A stretch of DNA of 64,000 nucleotides from Augochlora pura. Its lineage: Eukaryota > Arthropoda > Insecta > Hymenoptera > Halictidae. Below, piece by piece: positions 11,601 through 25,763 of this stretch. Both the position numbers and the translations under genes were made by a program. Under the pieces are notes generated by a model. It was not told the DNA's origin. It did no database searches and was given only the letters and a program-made list of their open reading frames with translations. Location: positions 3,472,001 through 3,536,000 of the forward strand of contig NC_135773.1 in the NCBI RefSeq assembly GCF_028453695.1. Direction: 5' to 3'. The stretch's first letter is position 1, and every line of letters starts with the position of its first letter.

Positions 11601-14027
11601 TCGAAGAGAATATTTTACATCGAAATTACAATTTTTCTTTCCCGCTCATTCTTAAATTCTGTTATTAAGTTACTATATTTTATATTATACATCATTCCAT
11701 TACAATACAGGGCTGAATCAAATTAAACGTGGTTTGTATGTTCATTTCTTTATATGGTTTATATACAGCATATATTCCCACCATGTAAAATAAGCATGCT
11801 ATTATTTACAATATATAATTCAAGGTCTATTTAACTAAATTCTGTTAAAGAAATGGTGATTTAACTAAATAATTTAATGTAATATTAAAAATAGAAAAAA
11901 GTTTAACTATATAGTAATCTAGTGTAGTTACGTTTTCATTTAATTTTACGGATAATGTTAAAACTTTTTCTATTTAAAATATTATTGAATTCAGTACTTG
12001 TCATTCACAATGACAGAAATAATTCTTTGAAATATTTATTGCCTGATAGCCATCACAGCTAATAAGGAATAGAAAGAAAACGTTTCGTTAAAAATATCTC
12101 ATGAAATTTTATTTTACATTAAGAAACGAGAATAGTTTCTTGGTGAAAAAATCTTACCCTTTAAAAGATTCAACTGATTCTAAAGCAAGTTGGGATTTAT
12201 TTATTTATCAAGCAGTACTGTAAGTTTAACAATACTTACAAATCAATCATAATACAATTAAAAAAAATTTACAATATACAGATGATAAAATAAAGTAACC
12301 ATAGTATTTCATTTTTTTAAAATAATCTAAGTTGCAGATATGTATTTTACTTAACGAAAATAATGGAACGTACATAGGATTACAGAGAAATTAATATATC
12401 TTAGATGTAGGATTTTTTAAATGCAAATTCGCAATATAAAGAAGTGCTATGATGGCTATCACAGGCTCACTTAGAACTTCCACCCCTAATCTGTATAATT
12501 TACATTTATACAATATAAAACTAGATTATCTGTTCACAAAAACAATAGTTCATATACATCACTTACATACATATATAATATTATACATATACGTATGTAT
12601 ACACATCCTCGTATATTTTAAGTGTTGCCAAAAGGATGCTACTAGTGTTCTCAGTGCACAATCACGAAGAATAATTAATAGTATGACGATGTTACACAAT
12701 TGTAATTATCGATAATTTAATAAAAATTTAAACAGTTCTTATATATACAACGAGGGGTGCTTTATGTATCTTTACAAGAAATTATTTACAAAATATATTC
12801 ATTCATATATTACCTATCAAATTAACATTGTATAATATTAATTGTTTTTTTCTATAATAATTATTCTTATTATTTTCATATATTTTATGCGCGATTTATC
12901 CCAACGTTCTGTTTATGTTTCATAAATAAAATAAATCCTTTTTAATAACCCTATACCCTTTGCCCTCTGCAATATTGTAACTCAAGACGAACTTCTTACT
13001 GAAAGACTATGTTTATCGAAGCTGGAAAAGCAAAGATCTTCTAGAACAAACGACAATTCTGGTCAAATTTAATTAAGTCGTGAAATATATAGCGTTGTAC
13101 ATAAACTTTTTAGGATAAATGCGTTCTTCATTGTGTAAATGTATAGAAAAGTACGATTGTCCTAAAAATACTTTTGAAAAGTTTTTTTTTTATGAATAGA
13201 AATAGATTCTAAGAAGTATTTCAATTTACAAGCTTAAACAGGGAGAACGTTGTTTGCGTCTAATCATTCATAAATAGAATTATCTATATAGTGAGTATAC
13301 GAAAATGAATGTCATTTACAAGGAGAAAATTTTAAAACAAAGTCTATCAGTGAAGTTGTCGGAGTAGCGACTTAAGCCCCACCAGTTAATGAAATTTGTC
13401 CTTAGAAACGTACGTTATTTACGGCAGTACAGTCAGATTTTATGTTTAATGCATTATAAATTTCGTCTTCCTTTTACCATATATTAACCTGTATTAATAA
13501 TTAATATCAATGACGGTTTTGTTAAATGAAAATCGATTTTCTGTTCACTTCGGTTTCTTTTGATTCTGATAAACTAATCGGTCAAAATATAATGAAATAA
13601 TATTAGGTAGTACAATTTTTTTGGATGATGCCAATGTAACGTAACGTTTTATAAAATTTATTATTACACGATGTCCATTATTGTTACCGTTTGAATTAAA
13701 TACAGGGTCACAGAAGCTTGGCAAAAGAAAGTTGCACATCAACTCGGCAGTTTCGGATCAGTTCAGTTACTTAGATTAAAGGATGATGCATTGAGCGGAT
13801 TACTCTGAGTAACTAAACCTTTGCTGTTTAGGAGTACAGTGTTAATTGAGAACGCTAGACGGCCAAAAAGAATGATGAAGTTACTTTTATTTTCTGTTTT
13901 TCTTTTTGTCTTTTTTTTTTAATGAGCGGTTTAAACATTTAAAAACATAACAATGATGGTATCCTAAGAAGATAAAATTCATATTCGTTACTCACGTTAT
14001 TAGGAGATAACGATTTACACTTTTAAT
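8691..14027. other. Gene desert, about 5.3 kb, extremely AT-rich
   Basis: All frames are densely interrupted and the composition is very high in A+T. I find no exon with splice support, no tRNA-like fold and no known microRNA seed that I could recognise by eye. Since the neighbouring NCOA6 gene ends at 14884 on the minus strand, some of this could be its long 3' UTR, but no decisive poly(A) signal can be chosen. Less AT-biased islands occur near 11045-11130, 12995-13080 and 13740-13870. Confidence 0.5.
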
Positions 14028-14345
14028 TTAATAAAACTTAACGTATGTCCTACTGTAACAAAAAAAAAAAATGAAAGAAAAATTGAATACCATCCAGCAC
14101 TCCAAACACGATACTCCTGCTACATGTATAGCAGCATTGTGCGCTATTGACGCATACAGTTTCACCAGGTGGGGTCCAGCCACACGGCGATCACATAACC
14201 ATTTATAACAGATATACAATCAGTCGGATAGGCCTTGACGAGCGACGGTAGCTAATCACTGTCAAGGTCACTTCCCGAAGGTCATTTGTTTTCTCGGGAT
14301 ATTCGCCTCCGTTTTGCCTGCTCTGCTGCCTCAGCTGTTACTAAA
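14028..14345. other. GC-richer block downstream of NCOA6
   Basis: This 0.3-kb block stands out from the desert by base composition. It lies 0.5-0.85 kb downstream of the NCOA6 stop on that gene's strand, so it may be part of the 3' UTR or a regulatory element. An open frame of 63 codons on the minus strand has no start context or family support. The block contains the paired AGGTCA half-sites listed next. Confidence 0.35.
14262..14284 (+). promoter_or_regulatory. Paired nuclear-receptor half-sites (direct repeat)
   Basis: TCAAGGTCA at 14262-14270 has the extended half-site form bound by monomeric FTZ-F1/ERR-type receptors. A second AAGGTCA follows at 14278-14284. The two AGGTCA cores are in direct orientation with an 8-bp spacer. 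The match is exact, but binding is not shown and chance matches are possible. Confidence 0.35.
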
Positions 14346-14883
14346 ACAATGTTCCCGCTGTACGAGGTGTTTTCAATTAAAATGGTATGTGAAGTACAGA
14401 ATATATAACTTATATTTTCATAAATATTTATGTAGAAATCAAATAATATTGAATCATGATATACATATTTATGTCTGAATTTTAGTAGTTTCATTGAACA
14501 GATTTTTATATGTTACGTGCCATGTAATCTATGATTAACTTTCCATTTAGGCCATTACTGATTTTTGTTACTGATGGGCTACTCATAGAATATTCTACCT
14601 TATCTTTAACTAGTTACCAAAAGATGTAAGAAATATATATCTATCATTTTTTACGAAAAATCACGATGTAGTAATTATTCAATAGAAACATATAGCTTAT
14701 TAAATAGCGCAATTAATACGTCCTTTCTCTTCATCAATAGATATGTTGTGCTGCGTGGGTCATCGATGGACCATATAACCCAAATGAAAAGTCTCATAGA
14801 ATTGCCTGGGCACGGAACACGTTAAATAATTGTATATATTATATCACAATAGTAGTTCGTATTTTAATACAAATATAGATACT

Positions 14884-17800
14884 TTACGTACCAGCACCAC
14901 TTCGAGTTTTTCTTCTAGTAATATCTTCTGTAGATCTAGTTGCACCCCTTGTATTGCTTGCTGGTGTTGCTAATGGTGACGCTGTATTCTGTCGAACAGA
15001 CCTTCTTGTTGTTACTTCGCCTAAGGATTCATTACTGGATGCAGAAGTACCTCGCAGTCTTTCCTTTCCAGCAGTAACTACCGTAGTTGTATTGGGTTGT
15101 TTGGTGGTTAATAAACGGCTCTCTCTTTGCACTCTATTACTGGCATTGAAATTTGATATATTACTGGAATTAATTTGACTGCCAGAAACAGTTGTGCTTG
15201 TATTTGTTCTAGAATAACAAAAATTTATTTACGTAGCGGGGCTCTCAAATCTCTGACATATTCAGATATGCACTGCTGCTAAAAGAATGCACCGATGTTG
15301 CTTACTTTTGATCTTTAGACTTTGGAGATGCAGCGGATGTTTCGTCTGATAATCGCATTCTTGCTTTTCCTACAGATTCAATCAATGGTTCATCATCAGA
15401 CGAATCTACTTCTACCACAATGGGACCTAAAAATACAAAAACGCTTGAAACAGAATGTTCAGGTCCAATTTTTTTCCAACAGCATTCACATAAATTGAGG
15501 ACAGACATGACTGAGATTGAGAGATGTTTAAGATCTGTTAACTGCACAAGCGAATTTCACAAAAAGGTATATGTATGCAGATATGTGTATGCAAATACAT
15601 AGATTCACATACATATATGTAAAAATGTAATAATCTCAGTTTCTTTAATATGTATAAATTTTCAAATGATAATTTGCACTTTAATTACTCTGTTTTTGGC
15701 AGTCTGTGTTATTTTAAAAAGAAACTAATGAAATGAACACGTCTAATATCTAAAGACATTACATTGTATGTATAAAGTATTCTAGATAACTTTATCACCA
15801 TAAATATTTGTTTTTTTTTTTTGTAATATATTCAATTTGGTAAAATATTATTTATCAACCAAACGTCATCATTTTATTTTATTTTCGAGTAGTATAAATT
15901 ACTTAAAGATGTATTCAAAACTGATTAGTATGTATTTAGTAGTGAGTAGATTTAATGATGTAGGGTACTAACAAGAAAAACATGTACATAGTAGATCCTT
16001 AATATTTGTTAGTTTTCTTTTGAGTTCTAAATATTTCTGGTGATAAAATTATGGAGCTCTGTAGATACATAGTATACTACACACATCAAACTACTGTATC
16101 ACTAAATTGCTACATGATGTAATGAATTGAATAATATAGAATAAACACCTTTCTTAGCCTTGGCCAATATGTTGAATCCTTTTTTTGACTGCTCTTCTTT
16201 GACAGGTACTTGTTTCTTTAAAGAACCAGTTTCATCTACACCCATGCAAGCTTTAATAAGTTCTGCAGCATTCTCTGAACATTTCCGTTTTCCTGGCCGT
16301 GGCTGAGGATCATCGGCAGTACTAGATGCTACAGAACTTTCACTTTCTTGACGTTTTCTTTTTCCCACTTTTATTGTCGTATTGGGAGATAATTTTGATA
16401 CTCCTAACTTAGGGCTTGCTTTAGCATATGGTGATATGCTGCGTCTTTCTTCTAATTTATTAGGACCATGAGGACTACTTTTTGGAGTCTTTACAATGTC
16501 AGGACTGTTTAATTTCTGTGATCTGGTTCTTAAAGATCTTTTCTCATTAGTATCATTTGGAATTTCTATGAGGAGTTGTTCTAGCAACGACTTTGGATGT
16601 CGTTTAACATAATCATCGGAGCTGTTAGAGTTTAGCCTTTCGACAAATTGTGCCTCATCGTTCTCTTCTATACAAATAACGTCTTGACGTCCTTCTAATT
16701 CCTGTTTTCTTCTACGTTTCCTTTTTACATGTTCCACATCGCTGGAATCCACTTCTGGATTTTGTGCTGCAGGGCTTGGAGTTTCATCCCGTTGTAAAAC
16801 TACTGAATTAGAGTATGTATATAATGGTGGAGTAATTCTAATTGGTTGAGGATCTTCCCCCAGAGGTGATTGAATACCTATACTTATATCACTCGCATCA
16901 TTCACAATTTTTTTAACCAAATCATCTGTCACTTTTTGAAGATTCATAGAAGGCTCTCTGACTGGTATTTGTTGATGACCTTGTACATTAGATTTTTGGT
17001 TTTGATCAGAACACTGTTCTAACTTAATAGATGTAGGGTTTAAAGAAATGGTAGGGCTTTTAGAAGTTTCCAATTGATCATTTTGCCTTGTATCATCAAC
17101 TTTTGCATTCACTTTAGATTCTACTTTGATTTCAGAACTGAAACTCTGACTATTGGAACATGAATTGTCTGTCACCGTGCTAGCCTCATTTGCAACTGTA
17201 TTATCAAGTTTTTCTGACTTTATATTACTATAAGCAATATGATTTTGTATTACAGGCACACCATTATTATTTTGTCCATGAGGTTCATCACTTAATCTAA
17301 TTGCACTGTTACTGTCTATGACTGTTTTTACATTGTCTTCAGATGCACTTTCCGGGGCTCGCAACACTTCATGTTTAATAGTTGTCTTACCCTGATCATG
17401 CTGATTAACAGAACCTTCTAATTTAATATTACAACTGTCTTTTTCAGAAAAGTCATTTGTTTGTTGCTGCGCACATTGCAATAAATTATCACTATCCACT
17501 TTACTGGATACAGAAGTTGTTGTCACAATAGTCACTGATCCTGTAACCATAGGGTTGGATATACTTTTATCATTATCAGTCACTTTTAAACTAGCAACCA
17601 AGTCACTATGACCACCAGTTCTTGATGTTGAGGAAATTGTCTTTTCACTAGGTACTTCTTTCAGGTCGTGTTCACTAGAATTTGATATATTGCAATTTAT
17701 ATGATTTTCAAGATAATTTGCTACAGACACAGGACTTAACCTTTGTGGGGCACTGGACTTCAGAAGTTCCGAATGAGAATTTGAACACATATCACTACTA

Positions 17801-20800
17801 CTAGTTGAGGAAGGCACGTTCTTATTGGTGGTTGGTAGGGAAGATTCCCCTTGAACAGCAGTCTTCACGCTACTTTGTGTTACTGATTCGGTTGCTGGCC
17901 TATGCAAAGGAGATTCCCCTTGATTTGGTGACTTCTCTGAAAGAGCATCCATCGATTCGATGCCTGAATCTTCACCACCTCCTCCACTGCTCACTCTCTC
18001 TGCATTTGCATCTACCCCAATTGCAATTGGAACTGTAGTTTCAAGTAATTTCTGCTTCACTTTCGCTTCCGTTACATTGATTTCTCCAATTGGCAAAGTT
18101 GTTTTATTGGAAGATAGTTCAACACTTTGGGATCTGGGAACTTGGTCCACTGAGTTTCCTGTTACTGAAGCTTGTGTTGTTTTCAGCAAGCTAATTCTTT
18201 GCGTATTATCCACCTTAGTTTCTACCGGGGATCTATCAACTTGTTTCATATGATTCTGAATTACTCTTTTATGACCAAAATGTTCAACTTTATTGTGCCT
18301 ATTAATAGTGGCATTTGTTTCACCCTTAGATACCATCATGTGGTTTTTTAATTTTTGACTGATAATCTGACTTTTTGCAGCGATGGCAGAATTCGTCTTA
18401 CAACTATCCACATCTGCCTTACTCTTCCCAGAAATTATCCTATTTACAGATGACTGTGCACTCTTCACAGCTGTTTCTACATGTGCAGATACTTTGCTTT
18501 CAAGATTGGCAGACGAATTTGAATCACTCTGTGCAGATACATTAGAAGATATTAATCCAGGATTTTCATTTTCAAATGTTGGATTGCAGACAGGTTTCGT
18601 ATTTGTATTTGGGACTGCATTAGTGGAAGAACATTCAGGAATGGTCTTCTGACTATTAAAATGTGTAGCCTCTGCATCTTGAGATTCTGAAACATGTCCA
18701 AACGAAATGTATATGATTTTAATATTCAAACAAATATAACACATACAAATTTCAGATCTTAAATTCATGATGATTAATCAAACTTAAGAGTACACATTCA
18801 AAAATGAAAGTTTAAAGTATTTACCTCCTAAATGCAGATCTTTCTCATCCATTAAACTTAATCTTCTTCTTTTTTCTTGATTAATTAAATCTTTTTTCAC
18901 GCCATTCACTTCCGTTAATCGGGAAGCAATGGCACTTAAGGTATTCTTTTCAATTGCTGATCTATTGATGTCACTATCACTTGTTCTCCGAATTTCCCCC
19001 ACTTTCTTTACTGCGTTGAAATCATTTCCAGCCAAAACAGAATCAGCTTTTCTTATGGATTGACCCGAGTCACCTTTGTAATTGAGTTTTCTCCATTTTG
19101 CTTGATTATCTAGAATTCTGCCACCGGATAACAAGTTTTGCTCACGATGTAAGCCATCCCCAGATTCTGATTTCTTTTTGGAATCTCTTCTTTTGGTTTT
19201 CCCTGTGAAACCATACAAAAATATAAGAAAAACATTTCTTGAAGAAAAACGAAACACAAACTATTCGGACAATAGCATTACTGAAAATCTTACCTCCTCC
19301 TATTTTATGTTCTTGCATGTGATTTTGAATATCCATTTCCACTTGATTTTTTGACAGAGATTGTTGGGTATTTAAAGGTTGATTCAAGACAGCAGATTTA
19401 TGTTTCGAAGGTGACGGTATTCTACTGTTTAATGGTATATCGTCAACATCGCTGCTTTTACTCGAACTTGGTTTTGTGATGCCACTTTGAATGCGTACAA
19501 CATCTACTGGTAATTCCTGCTTTAAGGCATTAGGTTTTGATACAACAGTTTGAAGTATATTGTTGATTTTGCTAACAGTATTAGTACTGTTAATCATCGT
19601 AGAGTTAGACAAAGGTAATTTCGACGCAGATGAAGTGCCTATAATCATACTTAAGGACTTTTTCTGCAACAACTTGTTCCCATCTAAACAATCTTTTATC
19701 TTTTTTAATTTCCCTCGCCTTTTTATATTAGTTGGATCAGATTCGGCGTCTTTCAGTGATTTCTTTTCCTTTTTTCTGATTTGTACTACCGAAGCATTAC
19801 GTCCTCTTAAGGAAATGTGTAATGGAGGCACTCTTGGCTCATCACCAGTTCCTGAATTGGGAATACCAGTGGTAAACATCTTGTTCACTGATTTATCAGC
19901 TTTTCTAATTGGTGGCGTATTTACGAAAGAAACATCAACTTTATAAGCCGGCGTAACAGGTTCGGATTTCTCTAATTTTAATCTTAGTTTGATTTTTTCT
20001 CCAGGCATAGGACTTTGGGTAGTTTCTCTGCTAGACTTTATTCTGTTGTGTTTCAAACTTCCCTCGCTGGCGGTAGATTTCACTGTGGTCTCAGAATCCG
20101 ATTGATCTGTATTTGTTGTTGTATCATTTCTTCTTGAGAAGTTGCTGTCTGCATCGTCGTCGGAAAACATAGAGTTCGATCGGTCATTCGATGGTGATGG
20201 AAAGGAAAAGAAATCATCTTGATTATCTACCGCACTTTCTGGCTCCGAATCTGAACTCTCACTGGGCATCGGTTCCAAATGGCCAGTTAAAGGGTTAATG
20301 AGAAACTGTCGTATTTTACCAGTCGACGTATACTCTGGTTCAGGTGTCTCCTCTTCAGCTTTTGGAGATTCAGATACTTCAACCTTCGTGGCAGGCGAAG
20401 CAACATTATTGTTAGAAACGTGATTAGGGTGAGATCCGCATTGAGAAAAGGCACCTGAAACCTGATTTGTAGTCGGAATACGCGCAGTATTAACCTGAGC
20501 ACCTTGTGGAATATTAGTGTTTTGTGCGCTCCACGTGGTCCCATTAGCACTACTCTGTGCAGCCTGGTAATTTCTGCTGAGAATATTCTGACTTTGCCCA
20601 TATCGGAAGTCAGTCGTCGTACTAGTATTAACATTTATATTTTTAAGTTGATTATGATGTAATTGTTGCTGCACATTCAATGCTTGATTTTGTTGTCCTA
20701 AATGGGACTGTGGTGGAACTGGTTGTCTCGTATAAGGAGGAGGAGTTGGTTGCCGTTGGTTGTTTAAGTAACTTAGCCGCTGTTGTGAGACATTCAAATT

Positions 20801-22881
20801 AACTGTTTGATGCTGTATTAATTGCTGTTGTTGCAGAAGTGGCTGATTAGAAACTGGTGTAGATTGTAACGATGTATTTACATTTTGCTGTTGTACCAAA
20901 GTTTGTTGCTGCGTCGTTGTTTGTTGCGCAAGCAATTGCGAAGCATTTATACTTTGTTGTTGAGTTAAAACTTGATGCTGTTGTAGCAGTAGTTGTCGCT
21001 GCTGCAAAGGGGTTCGTATCTGTTGTCCATTCACTGGATGCCTGATTGGAAGTTGACCTTGCAATTGCACCTGTGGAGGTCTGTATGCCAACTCTTGTCT
21101 AATAGGAAACTTTTGTTGTATTTGTACTTGAGCATGCATCGCCGATGAAGGTTGTTGCATTGGTCCTGTACTAGAAGTTTGATGCACTACTTGCTGCGTC
21201 ATAGTTTGTCCAGTTCCACCAATGACACTGACTGAATGTTGTTGTGGAATAGTCGAGGGTTGATTAACATTAACAGTTGCAAATGCAGATGCAGTAGATT
21301 GAGATAAGTCAGGAATAACTGTCGTTCCCCCAATAAGATCTTCCGTTCTAAGTGAGTCTAAATTTGGTGGCGATTCACTAGGCGAAGACAAATCTTTCCT
21401 CCTAGCTGTTGGCTTCTTAGTAGGTCTTATACGATTAGCAAGTCCAGAGCTATCAATAACAGCTGGTGGTAACATTTTCTGGCCAGGTATCACATTGTTT
21501 GGATGTGTTCCAGCATCGTTTTGTAAAAGGTTCACGAGAAGTGGACTGGACAAAGCAACTTGATTTCCATTACCATTTGAATTTCCTGTCAAATTATTAT
21601 TGTTTGGTGACAGACTAGATGTAGTGGTAATCGAAGACTTGTACTGATTTGCTAACTGACCAACTGGTGCAATCGATTGAGTAGTAGTGTGACCAGTTGT
21701 TAATGTTGTTACTGTCCCCAAGTTCTCTTGAGCAGGATACGGTGGAGGTGGTTGTACATGATGCTTGAATTGCATAGCATTTTTAATTGTTGTTGCCTGT
21801 GATTCACGACTATGTATTGCTTGGGCAGCATGTGTCATACTGGCAAACGGGAATGGACCATTGTAATTATTTCTGGGTGAAGCATTGGGATTAGTCACTG
21901 GTTGATTTCCAGGAGCACCAACATTGCTGTTGCCTGATGTTGACTGTACAGATTTTGCAAGAAATGGTGGGATAGGATCACAGTCTGTAGGTGCAACTAC
22001 ATTTGGAGAACGAAATTGTGGAGTTTTCTCAGATGATGTACCTAAAACAACATAATCTGTATTGTAGAAATATTGTATATTACTTAAAAAATGTAATTTT
22101 AATCTCATAAAGTGTCTAATAACATACCAGCTGCTATAATTTGAGCCACATTACGTAATGCTGAAGAAATGCTAGATGTATTGCTTGGACCAGGTAAAGC
22201 TGTTTGAGGATCATTGTCAACATTAGTTGTATTGCTAGTGGGTTCATTTTGAGATTTGGCACCACTGTCTTGCGAGGGTCCTGAATGTAACACAATTTCT
22301 TGTGCCTCTCCACTGAAGCGGTTGGCTATCCTCAACGATATTACCTAATATACCAACCAACTTATTATACATTTGTCAAGTTTCTTTTATTTTACTTTAC
22401 ACTAACGAGACAAGGATCAAATTGATAAAATATATTCAAACAAAATTGGAAAGAGTTAAAATTGTATGTATACATATTTCGTTTAATATGTTGAATATAA
22501 TAAATATGAATTACCTGGTCTCCTTCAACTTGCACTGAAAGAATGCCAAGTTGTGTAAGTGTTGGAGAACCCTGAGCTGCTAGTTCTCTAAGTCGTAGTG
22601 CAGCTTCCCTGGGTATTGAAAATGTGACTCTAACAGAATTCCATGGCTCTACCTTATTTACTTTTAGACCATCTCCCTTGTCTACAATTATAAAATTTTA
22701 TTATCCATCCAAGTAACAACCATGTGTTACATTAATATTTCCCATTGAAATTACCTTTGCAAAGCAAAGATTTAAGACGATTCACGATAATTTTAAACTT
22801 ATGTGGAAACTCAGGATCTTCTAGGTCACCTTCACACGTTACCACCGTCTCAATCAGATCACCATCACTATCAGCCGCCAT
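14884..22881 (-). CDS. NCOA6: Nuclear receptor coactivator 6 homologue
   Basis: Eight coding exons on the minus strand: 22881-22755, 22681-22515, 22344-22128, 22041-19294, 19202-18825, 18686-16149, 15426-15306 and 15208-14884. All phases close and give 2206 aa, close to the roughly 2060 aa of vertebrate NCOA6. The N-terminal block has the family signature ([19 protein letters not shown], then [10 protein letters not shown]). A long Gln/Pro/Asn-rich region with polyglutamine tracts follows. A nuclear-receptor-binding LXXLL-type motif, LLVNLL, lies at about residues 348-353 and is followed by a basic stretch, as in the family. The C-terminus is Ser/Thr-rich with basic clusters and ends in a short basic tail. 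Known role of the family: bridging subunit of MLL3/4 (Trr in flies) H3K4 methyltransferase complexes and coactivator for nuclear receptors, in the nucleus. The penultimate large exon ends at a weaker donor (AAAG/GTGTTT). A 5' UTR exon probably lies near 24.4 kb. Confidence 0.93.
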
Positions 22882-25717
22882 GACTACAATATAAAATAAA
22901 TTTACAATATATGTAATTACCTTACATAACTATATTTGATATTTATGACATTATATTCATAATATAATACAATAATAATAATAATAAACTACTGTAGGTA
23001 TGTAAGACTTTAAATAACTTTGAAACAAAATAACTATATCTTCCATGAAACATATACCCTTATTTAAAAAAAAGAATTATTTTTTAAATAAATATGTTAA
23101 ATTATATATAATTAATGCATACTGATTTGTTTGAACATGAAGTAGAAAATAATAGCAACTCAATGAAATGAACCTCAACTTTAATTAAATGCAGTATTCT
23201 AGATGCTCATTGAAATAAATAAATTGTTACGCTTACCAACTACAAATCACATAACTACCCAGAGAGCTTATAAACGCCTCAGGGTATTGCTATGGTATAT
23301 GGTGATAAGATGTTTGTCCGTCGGTTATAAACCGACAGCTCCAAACCACACCAGGACTAATAAATATGATTCCTGTTTCTATAAAGTAAAACAATAAAGT
23401 TACATTAAGTAGTATATTGCCAAATAAGAAAATTTTACATACTATATAATTACATTTAACTGGGTTAAAGAACAAATAATTAAAACATATTAAAAGGATA
23501 ATGTTTTTACTATGATACAATAAAATATAAATTTTGTAAATAATACATTTTCCACACATTAAACATATTGAAAATTTAATAAATATCTTAAAATTAATCT
23601 TCTTTATATACAATTATATATCATCAACAATTCTAAAAATTTGTATTCAATATGCTTATTAGTATGAAACTAATTATTCATCTGCTATATTGTGCAAAAA
23701 ATACTGATTATAGGTTAAACGAAAATTTTAAACAATAAATATTATAAAAACATCCATGAACTCCAAATCACAAAGATATCCATACATACATACATCTTTT
23801 ATTAATAAACTAGTCTCTCCAACTGAACCAATACAAAGTTAAATAAACTACACAACAAACATTAAAAAGATTTTTTAATTTAATAAAAAAGAAATAGAAA
23901 TTTTATATATAAAAAATATTTATAAATCTCAATATTACATTATTAATATTAAATTTAGAAATATTTAAATTACTGTATTCTATCACGTTAATCATTTTCG
24001 AAATGTCCTGTCAAAACAACCCTTATTTGTATATAAAAAACTATAAGAATACTGTAAAAATATAATTTGACAAGATATTTTGTAAACAAATTGTATAACA
24101 GAATGAATCAAATTATTGTCACATTAGCGAAGAATGCTAATCGACCATATACAAATAGAACACTAAAATATCAAATCTGAACATAAAATTGACAAGTGTT
24201 ATCAAAACGAAACACTCACAAAAACATAGTGCATAAACAAAAAGTGAGGCCAACGAGCATTACTAGGTTATAATTTGATCGCGATTTCCATGAAATTATA
24301 GCTATTAATGAAGAAACTATACTTTCAATATCAATTGCATCCCCAATATTTCTCAAGTGGACGAAAATATGTAAAATAAATGATTTTCGATTAAGTCTTA
24401 CCACTCACGGACTACAATTAAAATCTTTTAGGCCATAAGACGGGGGCACACAACTTCTATACAGAAGAAAATAGGTTATAGAATACTTTTTTTTACCAGA
24501 TGCGAATTGCTGATTATAGCATTATTCGATATTCGATATTTTGATATAGCGATAGTTTATTTTGATAATTTCCATAATGATTTTCGGCAAAATAGTCATC
24601 TAGAGCACTGGATATCGGGGGGGCCTCCATTTTGTACATCGGGGGAGGTGTACGTGAAGTGGTCTCAAGCATGCTCAAGATAGACCGTCAAAAGTCTGAA
24701 CATTTTTATTTCGCAGCCCTTCTATATGTTTCACAACCGCGTACGTTTACCAAAACGAAGTTAAAATTTAATAATAAACGGCACATTGGCCAACGAGCCT
24801 CACTTCAGTCTTTGCACTGAACGATTTGATACCGTATGAACACAAGAAAATTTTAACGTTACCCCATTTCTTTCCAACTTCGTGCTGGATTTCTCGCGTC
24901 CGAAATGTACGCAGCCACACCACTGGAGCACTAATTTTAATCTAAAATATGCCGCGCAAGTCTTACTTCACTTTCTGCACACAACGCGCGGTAGGAATCA
25001 CGAAAAAACTCGACATAATCGGTAATATAAAGGGACAAGTCATAAAACGCCATGAACAATAACAAGGAGCCGCCATTTGCAATGCGAACAACTGACATGC
25101 GCAAATCAATCGCGCGGGGCACGCTGGGTATTCGAGAGGCGCCATCTTGCCAATCATATTAACATTGAAATTTCCTAACCTCTTACAGCTCATATTCATT
25201 GAATTAAATAATGTTTAGTACTATACTTTTATTAACTACAATTTAATATAGACATTTTTCTGATCTTATATAGAAATATACTAATGAATATTATAGCACG
25301 CTTCATAATATGCTACAAAATTCCTTTTATTTTCGTGAACCATTAGTATAGTAATTTCGAATTAATTCAGAAAACACGTATTCTGCAATTCCATATATAA
25401 ACAGAGTAAATAAAAGATAACTAATTTAAACATTTTCTTTATATATACATACTTGTAGTATAATAAATTAACCATCAGAAATATTGTATCTGAAAGTAAA
25501 TGGAAATTTACATTACAGTTAATAAAGCATTCATTATTTGCTTATTAGACAATATAGTGTCATAAACGAAATAAATATAAATACGAATAAAAATCAATAC
25601 ATTGTTAAATACTTAACAATGTTATAGTTCTTTAAGATGGTTGAATTCTTCAAGTTAAGTGTCTAAACGTTCATTATTTATTTATTAAGTATGTACATGA
25701 TATTGTAGGTGGAATTC
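22882..25717. other. NCOA6 upstream region
   Basis: No coding gene is supported. At about 24402-24450 the minus strand reads as a likely 5' UTR exon end (GTGAGTG followed by GTAAGACTT), which would splice into the NCOA6 start exon. The stretch around 24600-25160 is less AT-rich and is the best candidate for the NCOA6 promoter. An AAT-repeat microsatellite lies near 22970-22987. The rest is AT-rich with interrupted frames. Confidence 0.45.
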
Positions 25718-25723
25718 TTTATT
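25718..25723 (-). terminator. Poly(A) signal for COX6C
   Basis: TTTATT on the plus strand (AATAAA on the minus strand) lies about 40 bp downstream of the COX6C stop codon. The short 3' UTR suits a small housekeeping gene. Confidence 0.5.
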
Positions 25724-25763
25724 AGCACTAAGTACTCATGATTGTGCATGAAATTCACTAATT

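Noticed and set aside
14028..14219. 63-codon minus-strand ORF in the GC-richer block
   Set aside because: No start context or homology; the block's composition alone explains it.
17805..19946. Plus-strand ORFs inside NCOA6
   Set aside because: Antisense shadows of a well supported exon; no independent signals.
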